NCBI RefSeq assembly: GCF_014298075.1
Contig: NZ_CP060418.1
Location: 5,084,001 to 5,148,000 of the forward strand
DNA from: Enterobacter sp. JUb54
GTDB lineage: Bacteria; Pseudomonadota; Gammaproteobacteria; Enterobacterales; Enterobacteriaceae
Direction of reading: 5' to 3'
Length of the DNA stretch: 64,000 bases
Shown: positions 13,552 through 23,275 of the stretch, one piece after another
Layout of the letters: every line of letters begins with the position of its first letter
How positions within the stretch are numbered: the first letter of the stretch is position 1
Position numbers and translations under genes: made by a program
Notes under the pieces: model-generated
Seen by the model: the letters and a program-made list of their open reading frames with translations, nothing else
Told to the model about the DNA's origin: nothing
Database searches by the model: none

Positions 13552-13583
13552 TCGCCTGGCCGGCATGAACGTCGGTCAGGCGA
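13552..13583. terminator. Hairpin after cysH
   Basis: TCGCCTGGCCGGC-ATGAAC-GTCGGTCAGGCGA forms a long stem with a G-T pair, ending the cysJIH unit. There is no T run. A related TCGCCTGGCC...CCAGGCG palindrome lies upstream of mutS at 32492. Confidence 0.5.
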
Positions 13584-13614
13584 GGCGAAATCTCACTATC
13601 TTTCAATCTCGTTT

Positions 13615-13914
13615 TTAGAGATGAAATGCGATTCTCTTACCTGTCGGCAGCTTTACGTCGATACTGAGCTCGCCCCCCAGTGCCGTGACATAACGTTTCA
13701 GAGTCGACAGGCGGGGGTCGTTATCCGCTTGCTCCATTTTTGCTACCGTTGGTTGTTTCACGCCCATGGCGGCCGCCAGTTCCGATTGAGAAATGTTCAG
13801 CTCTTCCCTCAGCATATTTAAAGCAATTGTCTGGCGGAGTTCTTCCACTTTTGCGGCAATACGCTCCTGGCTTTCCGGACTTTGCTTCGCCATTAGTTCT
13901 TTAAGGGTTGCCAT
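13615..13914 (-). CDS. HigA-type antitoxin, XRE family HTH
   Basis: A 99-residue protein with a helix-turn-helix at about residues 38-65 (NISQSELAAAMGVKQPTVAKME), preceded by a basic/acidic helical arm and followed by a short C-terminal dimer tail (GGELSIDVKLPTGKRIAFHL). It follows the toxin gene by a few bases, the toxin-first order of HigBA-like modules. It should neutralise the toxin and repress the pair by binding the palindromes upstream. The ATG at 13914 has GAGG at a proper distance; an ATG two codons upstream (13920) sits too close to it. The exact subfamily is not certain. Confidence 0.82.
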   Translation of the reverse strand: MATLKELMAKQSPESQERIAAKVEELRQTIALNMLREELNISQSELAAAMGVKQPTVAKMEQADNDPRLSTLKRYVTALGGELSIDVKLPTGKRIAFHL

Positions 13915-13923
13915 AGTCATTCC

Positions 13924-14265
13924 TCATTTGTTCAGGTGCTTACGGTATTCAGCATCGGCAAGCTTAAGCATATCACTATAAAATTTCTTTTCGTTTAACC
14001 CCGTTTTGTCTCCGGCGCAGAGCACGATACCGCGGCGCGAAGGGTCAAACGCAAAGAAAGCTCGGACTGGATTACCTTGATGCTGTACGCGTAATTCTTT
14101 CATGTTCGGAAAATCAGAACTATTCACGGTATCGACGAACGGCCTGCCTAACTGGGGGCCATACTCAGATAAAATCACCATCGCGGCGAGCATGTCTTCC
14201 TGAAGTGCACCCGTTTGTGCCTCAAACCACTTATCGAACACGTCCGTTGTTTCAATATCCCACAT
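13924..14265 (-). CDS. RelE/HigB-type toxin (phage-derived Gp49-like family)
   Basis: A 113-residue basic protein with the small RelE-like fold pattern: WFEAQTGALQEDMLAAMVILSEYGPQLGRP, then NMKELRVQHQGNPVRAFFAFDPSRRGIVLCAGDKTG and a C-terminal helix ending EYRKHLNK. The K-E-L-R-V and R-x-F-F-A-F-D-P strands are typical of ribosome-dependent mRNA interferases of the Gp49-like/HigB group. SD GAGGG lies 7 bases before ATG. It is co-transcribed with the HTH antitoxin gene behind it. In E. coli K-12 the interval between cysH and iap carries CRISPR-Cas instead. Confidence 0.83.
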   Translation of the reverse strand: MWDIETTDVFDKWFEAQTGALQEDMLAAMVILSEYGPQLGRPFVDTVNSSDFPNMKELRVQHQGNPVRAFFAFDPSRRGIVLCAGDKTGLNEKKFYSDMLKLADAEYRKHLNK

Positions 14266-14277
14266 CGACGATCCCTC

Positions 14278-14321
14278 ATAGCCAATAAGCTATGGGTGGA
14301 TTATAGCCTATAAGCTATGGT
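14278..14321. promoter_or_regulatory. Two palindromic operators upstream of the toxin-antitoxin pair
   Basis: ATAGCCAATAAGCTATGGG (14278-14296) and ATAGCCTATAAGCTATGGT (14303-14321) are two near-identical imperfect palindromes with centres 25 bases apart, immediately upstream of the toxin gene. They are the expected autoregulatory sites for the HTH antitoxin and overlap the likely -10 region. Confidence 0.7.
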
Positions 14322-14458
14322 GACAACGCCTTTTTCAGCGTTGTCGTCGTGGGTACTTTCCGTTGGTGAGATAGATTTGTATTGTGGGTATTCACGATGG
14401 TGATTACTGCGGATTTTCATCATTGAATGACAAAAACAGTGATATGTGAAGAAGATCA

Positions 14459-14488
14459 GGATTCCCCGCCTCAGCGGGGATTGTGCCG
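14459..14488 (-). CRISPR. Solitary degenerate type I-E CRISPR repeat-like palindrome (relic candidate)
   Basis: Read on the strand of iap, the segment contains TCCCCGCTGAGGCGGGGAA, flanked by CGG on the left. This matches the core of the E. coli type I-E repeat (TCCCCGCTGGCGCGGGGAA) at 17 of 19 positions, in the same orientation relative to iap. There is one copy only, no spacers and no cas genes, so there is no functional array. It could instead be a simple hairpin behind iap, but no T run follows it. Confidence 0.45.
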
Positions 14489-14512
14489 ATATTGGCGTGA
14501 AGACCAGCCCGA

Positions 14513-15556
14513 TCAGCGCTGCTTTTCGGTCTTCGCCAGCTCTTTGATCAGCGGCAGCATCACTTTGACGACATCGCGGCTGCGGTGCTCGATGCGGCCC
14601 GGCAGGGCTTTATCGATATGCTGCTGGTTATCCAGCTGTACGTCATGCCAGCTGGTGCCCTGCGGGAAAGAGGCCGATTTGTTGCGCTGCTGATAGCCAT
14701 CTTTCTTACCCAGCGCCCAGTTGGTGGCCTCTACCGATAGCACCGGGATCCCGGCGCTATCAAAAACGCTGGCGTCATTACAGCACCCGGTACCTTTGGG
14801 ATAATCCGGATTGAGCCCAGGGTTGGTGTAGGCGGCGATGCCTTTGCTGCGCGCAATGGTCAGGGCGCGGTCACGGGTAAGTTTGCGGATCGCGGCGGGG
14901 GTGCTGCGGCCGCTGTTAAAATAGAGCTTATCGCCGACCACCAGATTGTCGAGATTAATCACCAGCAGCGTATTTTTCTTCTCCGCATCGCTCATCCGTT
15001 TGAGGACATTTTGCGCGCCGAGGCTGCCTTCTTCTTCGCCGCTGGAGGCGATAAAGCGAATGCCGTATCGAGTCGGGACATTCTTCAGGTGTTCCGCCAG
15101 CTCCAGTAATACGCCTACCCCGACGGCGTTATCGTCAATACCCTGCAGGGTTAAGCCACCGAGGTTGTTCTCGACATCGGTATCGCTTCTTGGCGCATAG
15201 GTATCGAGGTGTGCCATCACGATGATTTGCTGGCGATCTGAGCCCTCATGTGCCGCGATGACGGTGCTACCGGTGACGTTTTGCCAGTTTTTGCGCGCAT
15301 CTTTATTACTGTAGATATAGCGCGCGTGGAAGCTGCGAATATCGCTCTGGTAGCCCATCTGGGCAAACTGCTGGCGAACGTAATCCGCCGACAGCATCTC
15401 TGCGGGCGTTCCGGTCATTCTGCCGGGGAAAACTGTCGCGATATGACGAGCCTGGGTATTTGCGGTATCACCCATGGCGCTGAACGCCGGGGCAGAGAAG
15501 ACAAAACCTGCGCCAAGCGCCAGGGGAAGCAGGCGGCGGCACAACGCGGAATACAT
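14513..15556 (-). CDS. iap: Alkaline phosphatase isozyme conversion aminopeptidase
   Basis: Iap is a periplasmic M28-family zinc aminopeptidase that removes the N-terminal arginine of alkaline phosphatase. The 347-residue protein starts with a signal peptide (MYSALCRRLLPLALGAGFVFSAPAFSA). Metal-ligand motifs include MAHLDTYA, GIDDNAVGVGVLLELAE, SSGEEEGSLGA and NLDN. The SD AGAAAGGA is well placed. It is divergent from cysG and converges with nothing; its 3' flank carries the CRISPR-like palindrome and then the toxin-antitoxin pair. Confidence 0.93.
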   Translation of the reverse strand: MYSALCRRLLPLALGAGFVFSAPAFSAMGDTANTQARHIATVFPGRMTGTPAEMLSADYVRQQFAQMGYQSDIRSFHARYIYSNKDARKNWQNVTGSTVIAAHEGSDRQQIIVMAHLDTYAPRSDTDVENNLGGLTLQGIDDNAVGVGVLLELAEHLKNVPTRYGIRFIASSGEEEGSLGAQNVLKRMSDAEKKNTLLVINLDNLVVGDKLYFNSGRSTPAAIRKLTRDRALTIARSKGIAAYTNPGLNPDYPKGTGCCNDASVFDSAGIPVLSVEATNWALGKKDGYQQRNKSASFPQGTSWHDVQLDNQQHIDKALPGRIEHRSRDVVKVMLPLIKELAKTEKQR

Positions 15557-15730
15557 AGAAAGGTCCTTTCTCGGCGGGAATATTTTAACCCATGTAGTAT
15601 GAAACTGTGACCGGGGTTAAACAATTTCATTTCCTCTTAAATGGCGGAAAAATCGCGTGTTAAGCACTTTTTGATATTTGTATTTCCAGCTCGTTATTCT
15701 TTTGGGTAACAACTCATTCCATTTAGTAAT

Positions 15731-15759
15731 TTCATTTGCTCTAAGCAGCACCCTATAGT
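15731..15759 (+). promoter_or_regulatory. Probable promoter of the cysG-cysDNC operon
   Basis: TTCATT and TATAGT are separated by 17 bases, about 35 bases before the cysG GTG. The AT-rich stretch just upstream (TTCCATTTAGTAATTTCATTT) is the kind of sequence bound by CysB, but no operator could be proved by eye. The remaining 15557-15730 shows nothing else. Confidence 0.45.
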
Positions 15760-15794
15760 CGCTCTATGACTGAATGTAAGCGAGTTGTTGCACC

Positions 15795-17210
15795 GTGGAC
15801 TATTTGCCCTTATTTGCCGAAGTGAAAGAAAGACCTGTGCTGGTAGTTGGCGGTGGGGAGATTGCTGCGCGCAAAATTCTGTTTCTGCGCAGAGCCGGTG
15901 CCAGGGTTCAGGTGGTGGCGGCGGAGTTATCCGAAGCCATCGCCGGGCAGGTTGAACGCCAGGAAATCAGCTGGCGCGCTAAGGCGTTTGAAGAGCAACA
16001 ACTTGACGATGTTTTTCTGGTGATTGCCGCCACTGACGATGATGCGCTTAATCAGCGGGTCTCGACGGCGGCAAACGCCCGTTACCGCCTGGTTAACGTT
16101 GTCGACAATCAGCCGCTGTGCTCGGCGGTGTTTCCCTCCATTGTGGACCGCTCCCCGCTGCTGATTGCCATTTTCTCTGGCGGTTCGGCGCCGGTACTGT
16201 CCCGGCTGATTCGCGAAAAAATTGAAGCCTTACTGCCGACCAATCTCGGACGCGTTGCCGAAGCGGCAAGCTACTGGCGGCATCATATTAAAACCCATCT
16301 GACCACCACGGCAGCGCGGCGTCGCTTCTGGGAGCGGGTGTTCAATGGCCGCTTTGCCAGCCTGATGATCGCCGGCAACAAAGCCGCCGCCGATAAGGCG
16401 CTGGAAGATGAACTGCATCAGCCGGAAAAACGGCTGGGCGAAATTATTCTCGTCGGAGCAGGGCCGGGAGATGCCGGGCTGCTGACGCTGCGAGGCCTGC
16501 AGGCGGTCCAGCAAGCCGACGTGGTGTTTTATGACTCTCTGGTGACGCCGGAAATCCGCGAGCTGGTTCGTCGTGATGCCGACATGATCTGCGTCGGCAA
16601 ACGGGCTGGCGAACACTCCGTGCCGCAGCATGAAACCAACCAGATGCTGGTGGATGCGGCGCGAGAGGGCAAAACGGTGGTGCGTCTGAAAGGCGGCGAT
16701 CCGTTTATTTTCGGTCGCGGTGGCGAAGAGCTGCAGGCGGCAGCGGCGGCGGGGATCCCGTTTCAGGTGGTCCCGGGCGTTACGGCAGCGGCAGGGGCGA
16801 CAGCCTACGCCGGCATTCCGCTCACCCATCGCGATTACGCCCAGAGCGTGACCTTTGTGACCGGCCATTTCAAGGCGGACAGCGCGTCGCTCGACTGGAC
16901 GCAGCTGGCACAAAGCCGACAAACCCTGGCTATCTACATGGGCACCCTGAAAGCGGCGGAGATCAGCGCGCAGCTGATCGCCCATGGCCGGGATGCTAAC
17001 ACGCCAGTGGCGGTGATTTCTCGTGGTACCCGTGCCGATCAGCAAACGACGACGGGCACATTACAACAGCTGGAACAGCTGGCGAAAGAGGCTCCGATGC
17101 CAGCTCTGCTGGTCGTGGGCGAAGTGGTGCAACTGCATCAACAGCTCGCCTGGTTTCAACACTCAACTCAAGCAGAGGCATTTAATGCGTCTGTGGTAAA
17201 TCTGGCTTAG
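15795..17210 (+). CDS. cysG: Siroheme synthase (cys-operon copy)
   Basis: A trifunctional enzyme that methylates uroporphyrinogen III and then oxidises and ferrochelates precorrin-2 to siroheme, the cofactor of CysI. The N-terminal NAD-dependent dehydrogenase/chelatase domain shows [13 protein letters not shown]; the C-terminal methyltransferase domain (from about residue 215) shows [27 protein letters not shown] and [17 protein letters not shown]. Its 471 residues slightly exceed the 457 of E. coli CysG. It starts with GTG, giving the usual [10 protein letters not shown]. It lies 32 bases before cysD, so it is the first gene of a cysG-D-N-C operon; this arrangement has been described in Klebsiella aerogenes, where the gene was named cysF. 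A second copy near nirBD is expected outside the window. Confidence 0.95.
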   Translation: MDYLPLFAEVKERPVLVVGGGEIAARKILFLRRAGARVQVVAAELSEAIAGQVERQEISWRAKAFEEQQLDDVFLVIAATDDDALNQRVSTAANARYRLVNVVDNQPLCSAVFPSIVDRSPLLIAIFSGGSAPVLSRLIREKIEALLPTNLGRVAEAASYWRHHIKTHLTTTAARRRFWERVFNGRFASLMIAGNKAAADKALEDELHQPEKRLGEIILVGAGPGDAGLLTLRGLQAVQQADVVFYDSLVTPEIRELVRRDADMICVGKRAGEHSVPQHETNQMLVDAAREGKTVVRLKGGDPFIFGRGGEELQAAAAAGIPFQVVPGVTAAAGATAYAGIPLTHRDYAQSVTFVTGHFKADSASLDWTQLAQSRQTLAIYMGTLKAAEISAQLIAHGRDANTPVAVISRGTRADQQTTTGTLQQLEQLAKEAPMPALLVVGEVVQLHQQLAWFQHSTQAEAFNASVVNLA

Positions 17211-17242
17211 TCCCGGCGCGACAGGCCTTATAAGGAACGGTT

Positions 17243-18151
17243 ATGGACCAAAAACGACTCACTCACCTGCGGCAACTGGAAGCAGAAAGCATCCATATTA
17301 TTCGTGAGGTGGCCGCCGAATTCTCTAACCCGGTGATGATGTACTCCATCGGTAAAGATTCCAGCGTGATGCTGCATCTGGCGCGTAAAGCGTTTTATCC
17401 GGGAACCTTGCCTTTTCCGCTGCTGCACGTGGATACCGGCTGGAAATTCCGTGAGATGTACGAGTTCCGTGACCGTACCGCGAAAGCCTACGGCTGCGAG
17501 CTGCTGGTGCATAAAAACCCGGAAGGGGTGGCGATGGGCATTAACCCGTTCGTTCACGGCAGCGCCAAGCACACCGATATCATGAAGACCGAAGGCCTGA
17601 AGCAGGCGCTGGACAAATACGGCTTTGACGCCGCGTTTGGCGGAGCCCGTCGTGATGAAGAGAAGTCGCGCGCCAAAGAGCGTATCTACTCGTTCCGCGA
17701 TCGCTTCCACCGTTGGGATCCGAAAAACCAGCGCCCGGAGCTGTGGCACAACTACAACGGCCAGATTAACAAAGGCGAAAGCATCCGCGTCTTCCCGCTC
17801 TCCAACTGGACCGAGCTGGATATCTGGCAGTACATCTACCTGGAAAATATCGAAATCGTTCCGCTGTATCTGGCGGCCGAGCGCCCGGTGCTGGAACGTG
17901 ACGGGATGCTGATGATGATCGATGACGATCGCATCGATTTACAACCGGGTGAGATGATCAAAAAACAGATGGTGCGCTTCCGTACTCTGGGCTGCTGGCC
18001 GCTGACCGGCGCGGTAGAATCCAATGCGCAAACGCTGCCGGAAATCATTGAAGAGATGCTGGTGTCGACAACCAGCGAACGTCAGGGTCGCATGATAGAC
18101 CGCGACCAGGCCGGCTCCATGGAGCTGAAGAAACGTCAGGGGTATTTCTAA
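17243..18151 (+). CDS. cysD: Sulfate adenylyltransferase subunit 2
   Basis: CysD is the catalytic ATP sulfurylase subunit that forms APS from sulfate and ATP, driven by GTP hydrolysis in CysN. The 302-residue protein has the PP-loop [45 protein letters not shown] and the C-terminal [20 protein letters not shown]. It lies 9 bases before cysN in the same operon. Control by CysB is expected from the pathway. Confidence 0.98.
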   Translation: MDQKRLTHLRQLEAESIHIIREVAAEFSNPVMMYSIGKDSSVMLHLARKAFYPGTLPFPLLHVDTGWKFREMYEFRDRTAKAYGCELLVHKNPEGVAMGINPFVHGSAKHTDIMKTEGLKQALDKYGFDAAFGGARRDEEKSRAKERIYSFRDRFHRWDPKNQRPELWHNYNGQINKGESIRVFPLSNWTELDIWQYIYLENIEIVPLYLAAERPVLERDGMLMMIDDDRIDLQPGEMIKKQMVRFRTLGCWPLTGAVESNAQTLPEIIEEMLVSTTSERQGRMIDRDQAGSMELKKRQGYF

Positions 18152-18160
18152 GGAGCCGCC

Positions 18161-19588
18161 ATGAACACGACAATTGCACAACAAATTGCTAATGAAGGCG
18201 GCGTAGAAGCGTACCTGCACGCGCAACAGCACAAAAGCCTGCTGCGTTTCCTGACCTGCGGTAGCGTCGATGACGGCAAAAGTACCCTGATTGGCCGTCT
18301 GCTGCACGATACCCGTCAGATTTACGAAGATCAGCTCTCATCGCTGCATAATGACAGTAAACGTCACGGTACCCAGGGCGAGAAACTGGATCTGGCGCTG
18401 CTGGTGGATGGCCTGCAGGCCGAACGCGAGCAGGGCATCACCATTGACGTGGCCTATCGCTATTTCTCCACCGAGAAGCGCAAATTTATCATCGCCGATA
18501 CCCCGGGGCATGAGCAGTACACCCGTAATATGGCGACCGGCGCCTCCACCTGCGACCTGGCGATTCTGCTGATGGACGCACGTAAAGGCGTCCTCGATCA
18601 GACCCGTCGTCACAGCTTCATTTCTACCCTGCTGGGGATTAAAAACCTGGTGGTAGCGGTGAATAAAATGGACCTGGTGGACTTCAGCGAAGAGACGTTC
18701 AACCGTATTCGTGAAGAGTATCTGACCTTTGCCGGGCAACTGCCGGGCGATATCGATATCCGCTTTGTGCCGTTGTCGGCCCTGGAAGGGGACAACGTCG
18801 CTTCCCAGAGCGCCAGCATGCCGTGGTACAGCGGCCCGACGCTGCTGGAAGTTCTGGAAACCGTTGAAATTCGCCGGGCGGTAGAAAACCAGCCGCTGCG
18901 TTTCCCGGTACAGCTCGTCAACCGCCCGAACCTCGACTTCCGTGGTTTTTCCGGCACGGTGGCCTCAGGCAACGTGACGGTCGGACAGCGTCTGAAGGTG
19001 CTGCCATCTGGCGTAGAATCCAGCGTTGCCCGCATCGTGACCTTTGACGGCGATCTGCAGGAAGCCGGCGCCGGTGAAGCCATCACCATCGTGCTGAAAG
19101 ATGAAATTGATATCAGCCGTGGCGATTTGCTGGTGGATGCGCAGGTTTCCCTGCCGGCGGTACAGAGCGCCAGCGTGGATGTAGTGTGGATGGCGGAGCA
19201 GGCGCTAGCGCCGGGCCAGAGCTACGACATCAAAATTGCCGGCAAGAAAACCCGCGCGCGGGTCGACGGCATTCGCTATCAGGTGGACATCAATAACCTG
19301 ACCCAGCGTGAAGTCGACGCTCTGCCGCTGAACGGCATTGGGCTGGTGGATCTGACCTTTGACGAACCGCTGGTGCTGGATAAATACCAGCATAACCCGG
19401 TGACCGGGGGACTGATCTTTATCGACCGTCTGAGCAACGTCACGGTCGGGGCTGGCATGGTGCGTGAGCCGCAGGAGCAATCTCAGGCATCGGCATCGTC
19501 CTTCAGCGCGTTTGAACTGGAGCTGAATCAGCTGATTCGCAAACATTTCCCACACTGGGACGCCCGCGATCTGCTGGGAGGCAAGTAA
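18161..19588 (+). CDS. cysN: Sulfate adenylyltransferase subunit 1 (GTPase)
   Basis: CysN is the regulatory GTPase of ATP sulfurylase. The 475-residue protein has the EF-Tu-like G motifs [29 protein letters not shown] and NKMD, followed by two beta-barrel domains. The stop codon overlaps the cysC start by one base (TAATG). It is encoded separately from CysC, not as the fused CysNC found in other bacteria. Confidence 0.98.
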   Translation: MNTTIAQQIANEGGVEAYLHAQQHKSLLRFLTCGSVDDGKSTLIGRLLHDTRQIYEDQLSSLHNDSKRHGTQGEKLDLALLVDGLQAEREQGITIDVAYRYFSTEKRKFIIADTPGHEQYTRNMATGASTCDLAILLMDARKGVLDQTRRHSFISTLLGIKNLVVAVNKMDLVDFSEETFNRIREEYLTFAGQLPGDIDIRFVPLSALEGDNVASQSASMPWYSGPTLLEVLETVEIRRAVENQPLRFPVQLVNRPNLDFRGFSGTVASGNVTVGQRLKVLPSGVESSVARIVTFDGDLQEAGAGEAITIVLKDEIDISRGDLLVDAQVSLPAVQSASVDVVWMAEQALAPGQSYDIKIAGKKTRARVDGIRYQVDINNLTQREVDALPLNGIGLVDLTFDEPLVLDKYQHNPVTGGLIFIDRLSNVTVGAGMVREPQEQSQASASSFSAFELELNQLIRKHFPHWDARDLLGGK

Positions 19589-20193
19589 TGGCCCAGCATG
19601 ACGAAAATGTCGTCTGGCACGCTCATCCTGTTACTCAGCAGCAGCGTGAACAACACCACGGCCATCGCGGCGTGGTGCTGTGGTTTACCGGGCTGTCCGG
19701 CTCCGGTAAATCCACCGTTGCCGGGGCGCTGGAAGAGGCGCTGCATCAGGCCGGCGTCAGCACCTATCTGCTGGATGGCGATAATGTGCGTCATGGCCTG
19801 TGCAGTGACCTGGGATTCAGTGATGACGATCGCAAAGAGAACATTCGCCGCGTTGGTGAAGTCGCCCGACTGATGGTCGATGCGGGGCTGGTTGTGTTGA
19901 CCGCATTTATCTCTCCGCATCGTGCTGAGCGACAGATGGTGCGTGAACGGCTGGGGGAAGGGCGCTTTATCGAAGTGTTCGTCGACACCCCGCTGGCTAT
20001 CTGTGAAGCGCGGGACCCGAAAGGGTTATACAAAAAGGCGCGTGCGGGTGAGTTGCGTAACTTTACCGGGATTGATTCAGTGTATGAATCACCGGAACAG
20101 GCGGAAATTCATCTGGATGGAGAACAATTGGTAACAAATTTGGTGCACCAACTATTAGACCTCCTCAGACAGAGCGATATTATCAGATCCTGA
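19588..20193 (+). CDS. cysC: Adenylyl-sulfate (APS) kinase
   Basis: CysC phosphorylates APS to PAPS, the substrate of CysH. The 201-residue protein has the P-loop [15 protein letters not shown], the [20 protein letters not shown] substrate segment and [16 protein letters not shown]. It is the last gene of the cysG-D-N-C operon, coupled to cysN by start/stop overlap; ygbE follows after about 50 bases. Confidence 0.98.
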   Translation: MAQHDENVVWHAHPVTQQQREQHHGHRGVVLWFTGLSGSGKSTVAGALEEALHQAGVSTYLLDGDNVRHGLCSDLGFSDDDRKENIRRVGEVARLMVDAGLVVLTAFISPHRAERQMVRERLGEGRFIEVFVDTPLAICEARDPKGLYKKARAGELRNFTGIDSVYESPEQAEIHLDGEQLVTNLVHQLLDLLRQSDIIRS

Positions 20194-20241
20194 AACGGCG
20201 ACGGCACTGAGATGCCGGTCGCCCGGTCAACAGGATTCGAT

Positions 20242-20568
20242 ATGCGTAACACCCAGAACCTCAGTCTTATTCGTTCAGAACCACCCGCGGTGGCCAATGA
20301 CGAGACCACCTGGTCTCTGTCAGGGGCGGCCGTGGGCTTTATCTCATGGCTGCTGGCGCTGGGTATTCCCTTCCTTATGTATGGCAGCAACACGCTGTTT
20401 TTCCTGCTCTACACCTGGCCGTTTTTCCTTGCACTGATGCCGGTCGCCGTGGTGGTCGGTATTGCGCTGCACTCTTTGTTGAACGGTAAACTCCTCTACA
20501 GCGTCTGCGCGACGATTTTGACGGTAGGACTGATGTTTGGCCTGCTGTTCCTCTGGTTACTGGGATAG
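20242..20568 (+). CDS. ygbE: Inner membrane protein YgbE (DUF3561)
   Basis: A 108-residue protein with three hydrophobic segments (around residues 30-50, 54-78 and 85-107; for example AAVGFISWLLALGIPFLMYG and TILTVGLMFGLLFLWLLG). It matches the YgbE family, whose function is unknown. The ATG at 20242 gives MRNTQNLSLIRSEPP, the family start; the frame is open ten codons upstream. Its position between cysC and ftsB is the same as in E. coli. Confidence 0.88.
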   Translation: MRNTQNLSLIRSEPPAVANDETTWSLSGAAVGFISWLLALGIPFLMYGSNTLFFLLYTWPFFLALMPVAVVVGIALHSLLNGKLLYSVCATILTVGLMFGLLFLWLLG

Positions 20569-20708
20569 TTCTTTTTGTGCGAGAATCTAGCCTGGGTATC
20601 GGCGACAGAAATGTGTTACAGTCCCCGCGTTACGCGGCATCGTCCGCGCGTCGGAGTAACAAACTCAGACGAGTTTTGGGATGATGATGCCGTTTTTCAG
20701 GGGGCAGA

Positions 20709-21020
20709 ATGGGTAAATTAACGCTGCTGCTATTGGCGTTGCTGGTCTGGCTGCAGTACTCACTGTGGTTCGGTAAAAATGGTCTGCATGACTATAGCCG
20801 GGTGAACGACGACGTCACCGCGCAGCAAACCACTAACAGCAAATTAAAAGCGCGCAACGATCAGCTCTTCGCAGAAATCGACGACCTCAACGGTGGTCAG
20901 GAAGCGATCGAAGAACGCGCACGCAATGAATTAAGCATGACCCGCCCGGGCGAAACCTTTTATCGTCTGGTCCCGGATGCGTCTAAACGCAACCAGGGGT
21001 CGGCGCAGAACTCTCGATAA
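20709..21020 (+). CDS. ftsB: Cell division protein FtsB
   Basis: FtsB is a bitopic divisome protein that forms a complex with FtsL and FtsQ. The 103-residue protein has a short cytoplasmic start, one membrane helix ([19 protein letters not shown], residues 4-22) and a periplasmic coiled coil (about 28-65, [20 protein letters not shown]). It is followed within 20 bases by ispD. A sigma-70-like promoter (TTACAG near 20619) probably lies in the preceding 140-base gap. Confidence 0.96.
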   Translation: MGKLTLLLLALLVWLQYSLWFGKNGLHDYSRVNDDVTAQQTTNSKLKARNDQLFAEIDDLNGGQEAIEERARNELSMTRPGETFYRLVPDASKRNQGSAQNSR

Positions 21021-21039
21021 ACCAGCCCAGGATTAAGAC

Positions 21040-21750
21040 ATGGCAGCCACTTTTCCGGGTGTTTGCGCCGTGGTGCCGGCCGCCGGCTTTGGCCGCCGGA
21101 TGCAAACGGAATGCCCGAAACAATATCTCTTAATCGGTAACAAAACGATTCTCGAACATACGGTTGCCGCGCTGCTGGCCAATGCCTGTGTTCAGCGCGT
21201 GGTGATTGCCGTCAGCCCTGGCGATGTTCGCTTCAGCCAGTTGCCGTTAGCCAGCCACCCACAAATTACCGTCGTCGACGGCGGCGCAGAACGCGCTGAC
21301 TCTGTACTGGCTGGCCTGCAGGCTCTGCCCGACGCCGAGTGGGTGCTGGTGCATGATGCGGCGCGTCCGTGCCTGCATCAGGACGATCTCAACCGTCTGC
21401 TGGCGCTGCGTGAAACCAGCCGCGTGGGCGGTATTCTCGCCGCGCCGGTGCGCGACACCATGAAGCGCGCTGAACCCGGCAAGACCGCCATTGCCCATAC
21501 CGTCGATCGCAATGACTTATGGCACGCCTTAACACCGCAATTTTTCCCTCGTGAACTACTCCTCGAATGCCTGACGCGTGCGCTCAATGAACGGGCGACC
21601 ATCACCGATGAAGCGTCGGCGCTGGAGTACTGTGGCTTCCATCCCGAACTGGTGGCCGGACGAGCTGATAATATTAAAGTGACGCGCCCGGAAGACCTGG
21701 CGCTGGCAGAATTTTACCTTACCCGTTCCCCACACCAGGAGAAAGCATAA
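21040..21750 (+). CDS. ispD: 2-C-methyl-D-erythritol 4-phosphate cytidylyltransferase
   Basis: IspD forms CDP-methylerythritol in the non-mevalonate isoprenoid pathway. The 236-residue protein has the nucleotidyltransferase motif [29 protein letters not shown] and the TDEASALE segment. Its stop overlaps the ispF start by one base, so the two sequential pathway steps are coupled. Confidence 0.97.
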   Translation: MAATFPGVCAVVPAAGFGRRMQTECPKQYLLIGNKTILEHTVAALLANACVQRVVIAVSPGDVRFSQLPLASHPQITVVDGGAERADSVLAGLQALPDAEWVLVHDAARPCLHQDDLNRLLALRETSRVGGILAAPVRDTMKRAEPGKTAIAHTVDRNDLWHALTPQFFPRELLLECLTRALNERATITDEASALEYCGFHPELVAGRADNIKVTRPEDLALAEFYLTRSPHQEKA

Positions 21751-22229
21751 TGCGAATTGGACACGGTTTTGACGTACACGCTTTTGGCGGTGAAGGCCCA
21801 ATCATTATTGGTGGGGTGCGAGTGCCTTATGAGAAAGGGCTGCTGGCCCACTCTGATGGTGACGTGGCGCTGCACGCATTGACCGATGCGCTGCTGGGGG
21901 CCGCGGCGCTCGGGGATATCGGCAAGCTGTTCCCGGATACCGACCCGGCTTTCAAAGGCGCCGACAGCCGAGAACTGCTGCGTGAAGCCTGGCGGCGGAT
22001 TCAGGCCAAAGGCTATACCCTTGGCAACGTCGATGTCACCATTATTGCCCAGGCGCCGAAAATGCTGCCGCATATTCCTCAAATGCGCGTCTTTATTGCC
22101 GAAGATCTCGGGTGCCACATGGATGACGTTAACGTAAAAGCCACCACCACCGAAAAGCTGGGGTTCACCGGCCGCGGCGAAGGCATCGCCTGCGAAGCGG
22201 TGGCGCTGCTGCATAAGGCTGCGCAATGA
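21750..22229 (+). CDS. ispF: 2-C-methyl-D-erythritol 2,4-cyclodiphosphate synthase
   Basis: IspF closes CDP-methylerythritol phosphate to the cyclodiphosphate with loss of CMP. The 159-residue protein begins [13 protein letters not shown], with the metal-binding Asp-x-His, and has [21 protein letters not shown] and the [18 protein letters not shown] signature. It overlaps ispD by one base and truD by four (ATGA). Confidence 0.97.
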   Translation: MRIGHGFDVHAFGGEGPIIIGGVRVPYEKGLLAHSDGDVALHALTDALLGAAALGDIGKLFPDTDPAFKGADSRELLREAWRRIQAKGYTLGNVDVTIIAQAPKMLPHIPQMRVFIAEDLGCHMDDVNVKATTTEKLGFTGRGEGIACEAVALLHKAAQ

Positions 22230-23275
22230 TTGCGTTCAACGACCTCACCTGGCTGCACGGCCAACCACAGGGGCAGGGGCTTCTGAAAGCCAATCCGGAA
22301 GATTTCGTGGTGGTCGAGGATCTGGGCTTTGGGCCGGACGGCGAAGGCGAGCATCTGCTGGTGCGGATCCTCAAGAAAGACTGCAATACGCGGTTTGTCG
22401 CCGATGCGCTGGCGAAATTCCTTAAAATCCATGCCCGTGAAGTGAGCTTTGCCGGGCAGAAAGACAAGCACGCCGTCGCCGAACAGTGGCTGTGCGCCCG
22501 GCTGCCGGGTAAAGAGATGCCCGACCTGAGCAAGTTTCAGCTGGAAGGCTGCCAGGTACTGGAATACGCGCGGCATAAACGCAAGCTGCGTCTAGGCGCC
22601 CTGAAGGGCAACCAGTTTACCCTGATTCTGCGGGAAATCAGTGACCGTGACGATGTTGAACAGCGTCTGCAGGCCATCGCCGCGCAGGGCGTGCCGAACT
22701 ATTTCGGCGCTCAGCGTTTTGGCATCGGCGGCAGCAACCTGCAGGGCGCACTGCGTTGGGCAGAGAGCGGCGCACCGGTTCGCGATCGCAATAAACGCAG
22801 TTTTTGGCTGTCGGCGGCACGTAGCAGCTTGTTTAATCAACAAGTCAGTATTAGATTAAAAAAACCGGAATTTAATCAGGTTGTTGATGGCGATGCGCTA
22901 CAATTAGCGGGGCGCGGGAGCTGGTTTGTCGCCACCTCTGAAGAACGCGAGCTGCTGCAGGCACGGGTTGATAGCCGTGAACTGATGATTACTGCTGCCT
23001 TACCGGGGAGCGGTGACTGGGGCAGCCAACGCGATGCGCTGGTCGCCGAACAGGCGGCCATTGCTGAAGAGACGCAGCTTCAGGCTCTGCTGGTGCGTGA
23101 AAAAGTGGAAGCGGCACGCCGGGCGATGCTGCTCTATCCGCAGCAGATGAGCTGGAACTGGTGGGATGACGTAACCGTTGAACTGCGTTTCTGGCTGCCA
23201 GCGGGCAGCTTCGCCACCAGCGTGGTAAGGGAACTTATCAATACAACGGGTGACTATGCGAATATTGCTGAGTAA
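22226..23275 (+). CDS. truD: tRNA pseudouridine(13) synthase TruD
   Basis: TruD makes pseudouridine at position 13 of tRNA-Glu. The 349-residue protein has the catalytic aspartate in [15 protein letters not shown], followed by the insertion domain typical of the family. Its end overlaps surE by 20 bases. Confidence 0.96.
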   Translation: MIAFNDLTWLHGQPQGQGLLKANPEDFVVVEDLGFGPDGEGEHLLVRILKKDCNTRFVADALAKFLKIHAREVSFAGQKDKHAVAEQWLCARLPGKEMPDLSKFQLEGCQVLEYARHKRKLRLGALKGNQFTLILREISDRDDVEQRLQAIAAQGVPNYFGAQRFGIGGSNLQGALRWAESGAPVRDRNKRSFWLSAARSSLFNQQVSIRLKKPEFNQVVDGDALQLAGRGSWFVATSEERELLQARVDSRELMITAALPGSGDWGSQRDALVAEQAAIAEETQLQALLVREKVEAARRAMLLYPQQMSWNWWDDVTVELRFWLPAGSFATSVVRELINTTGDYANIAE

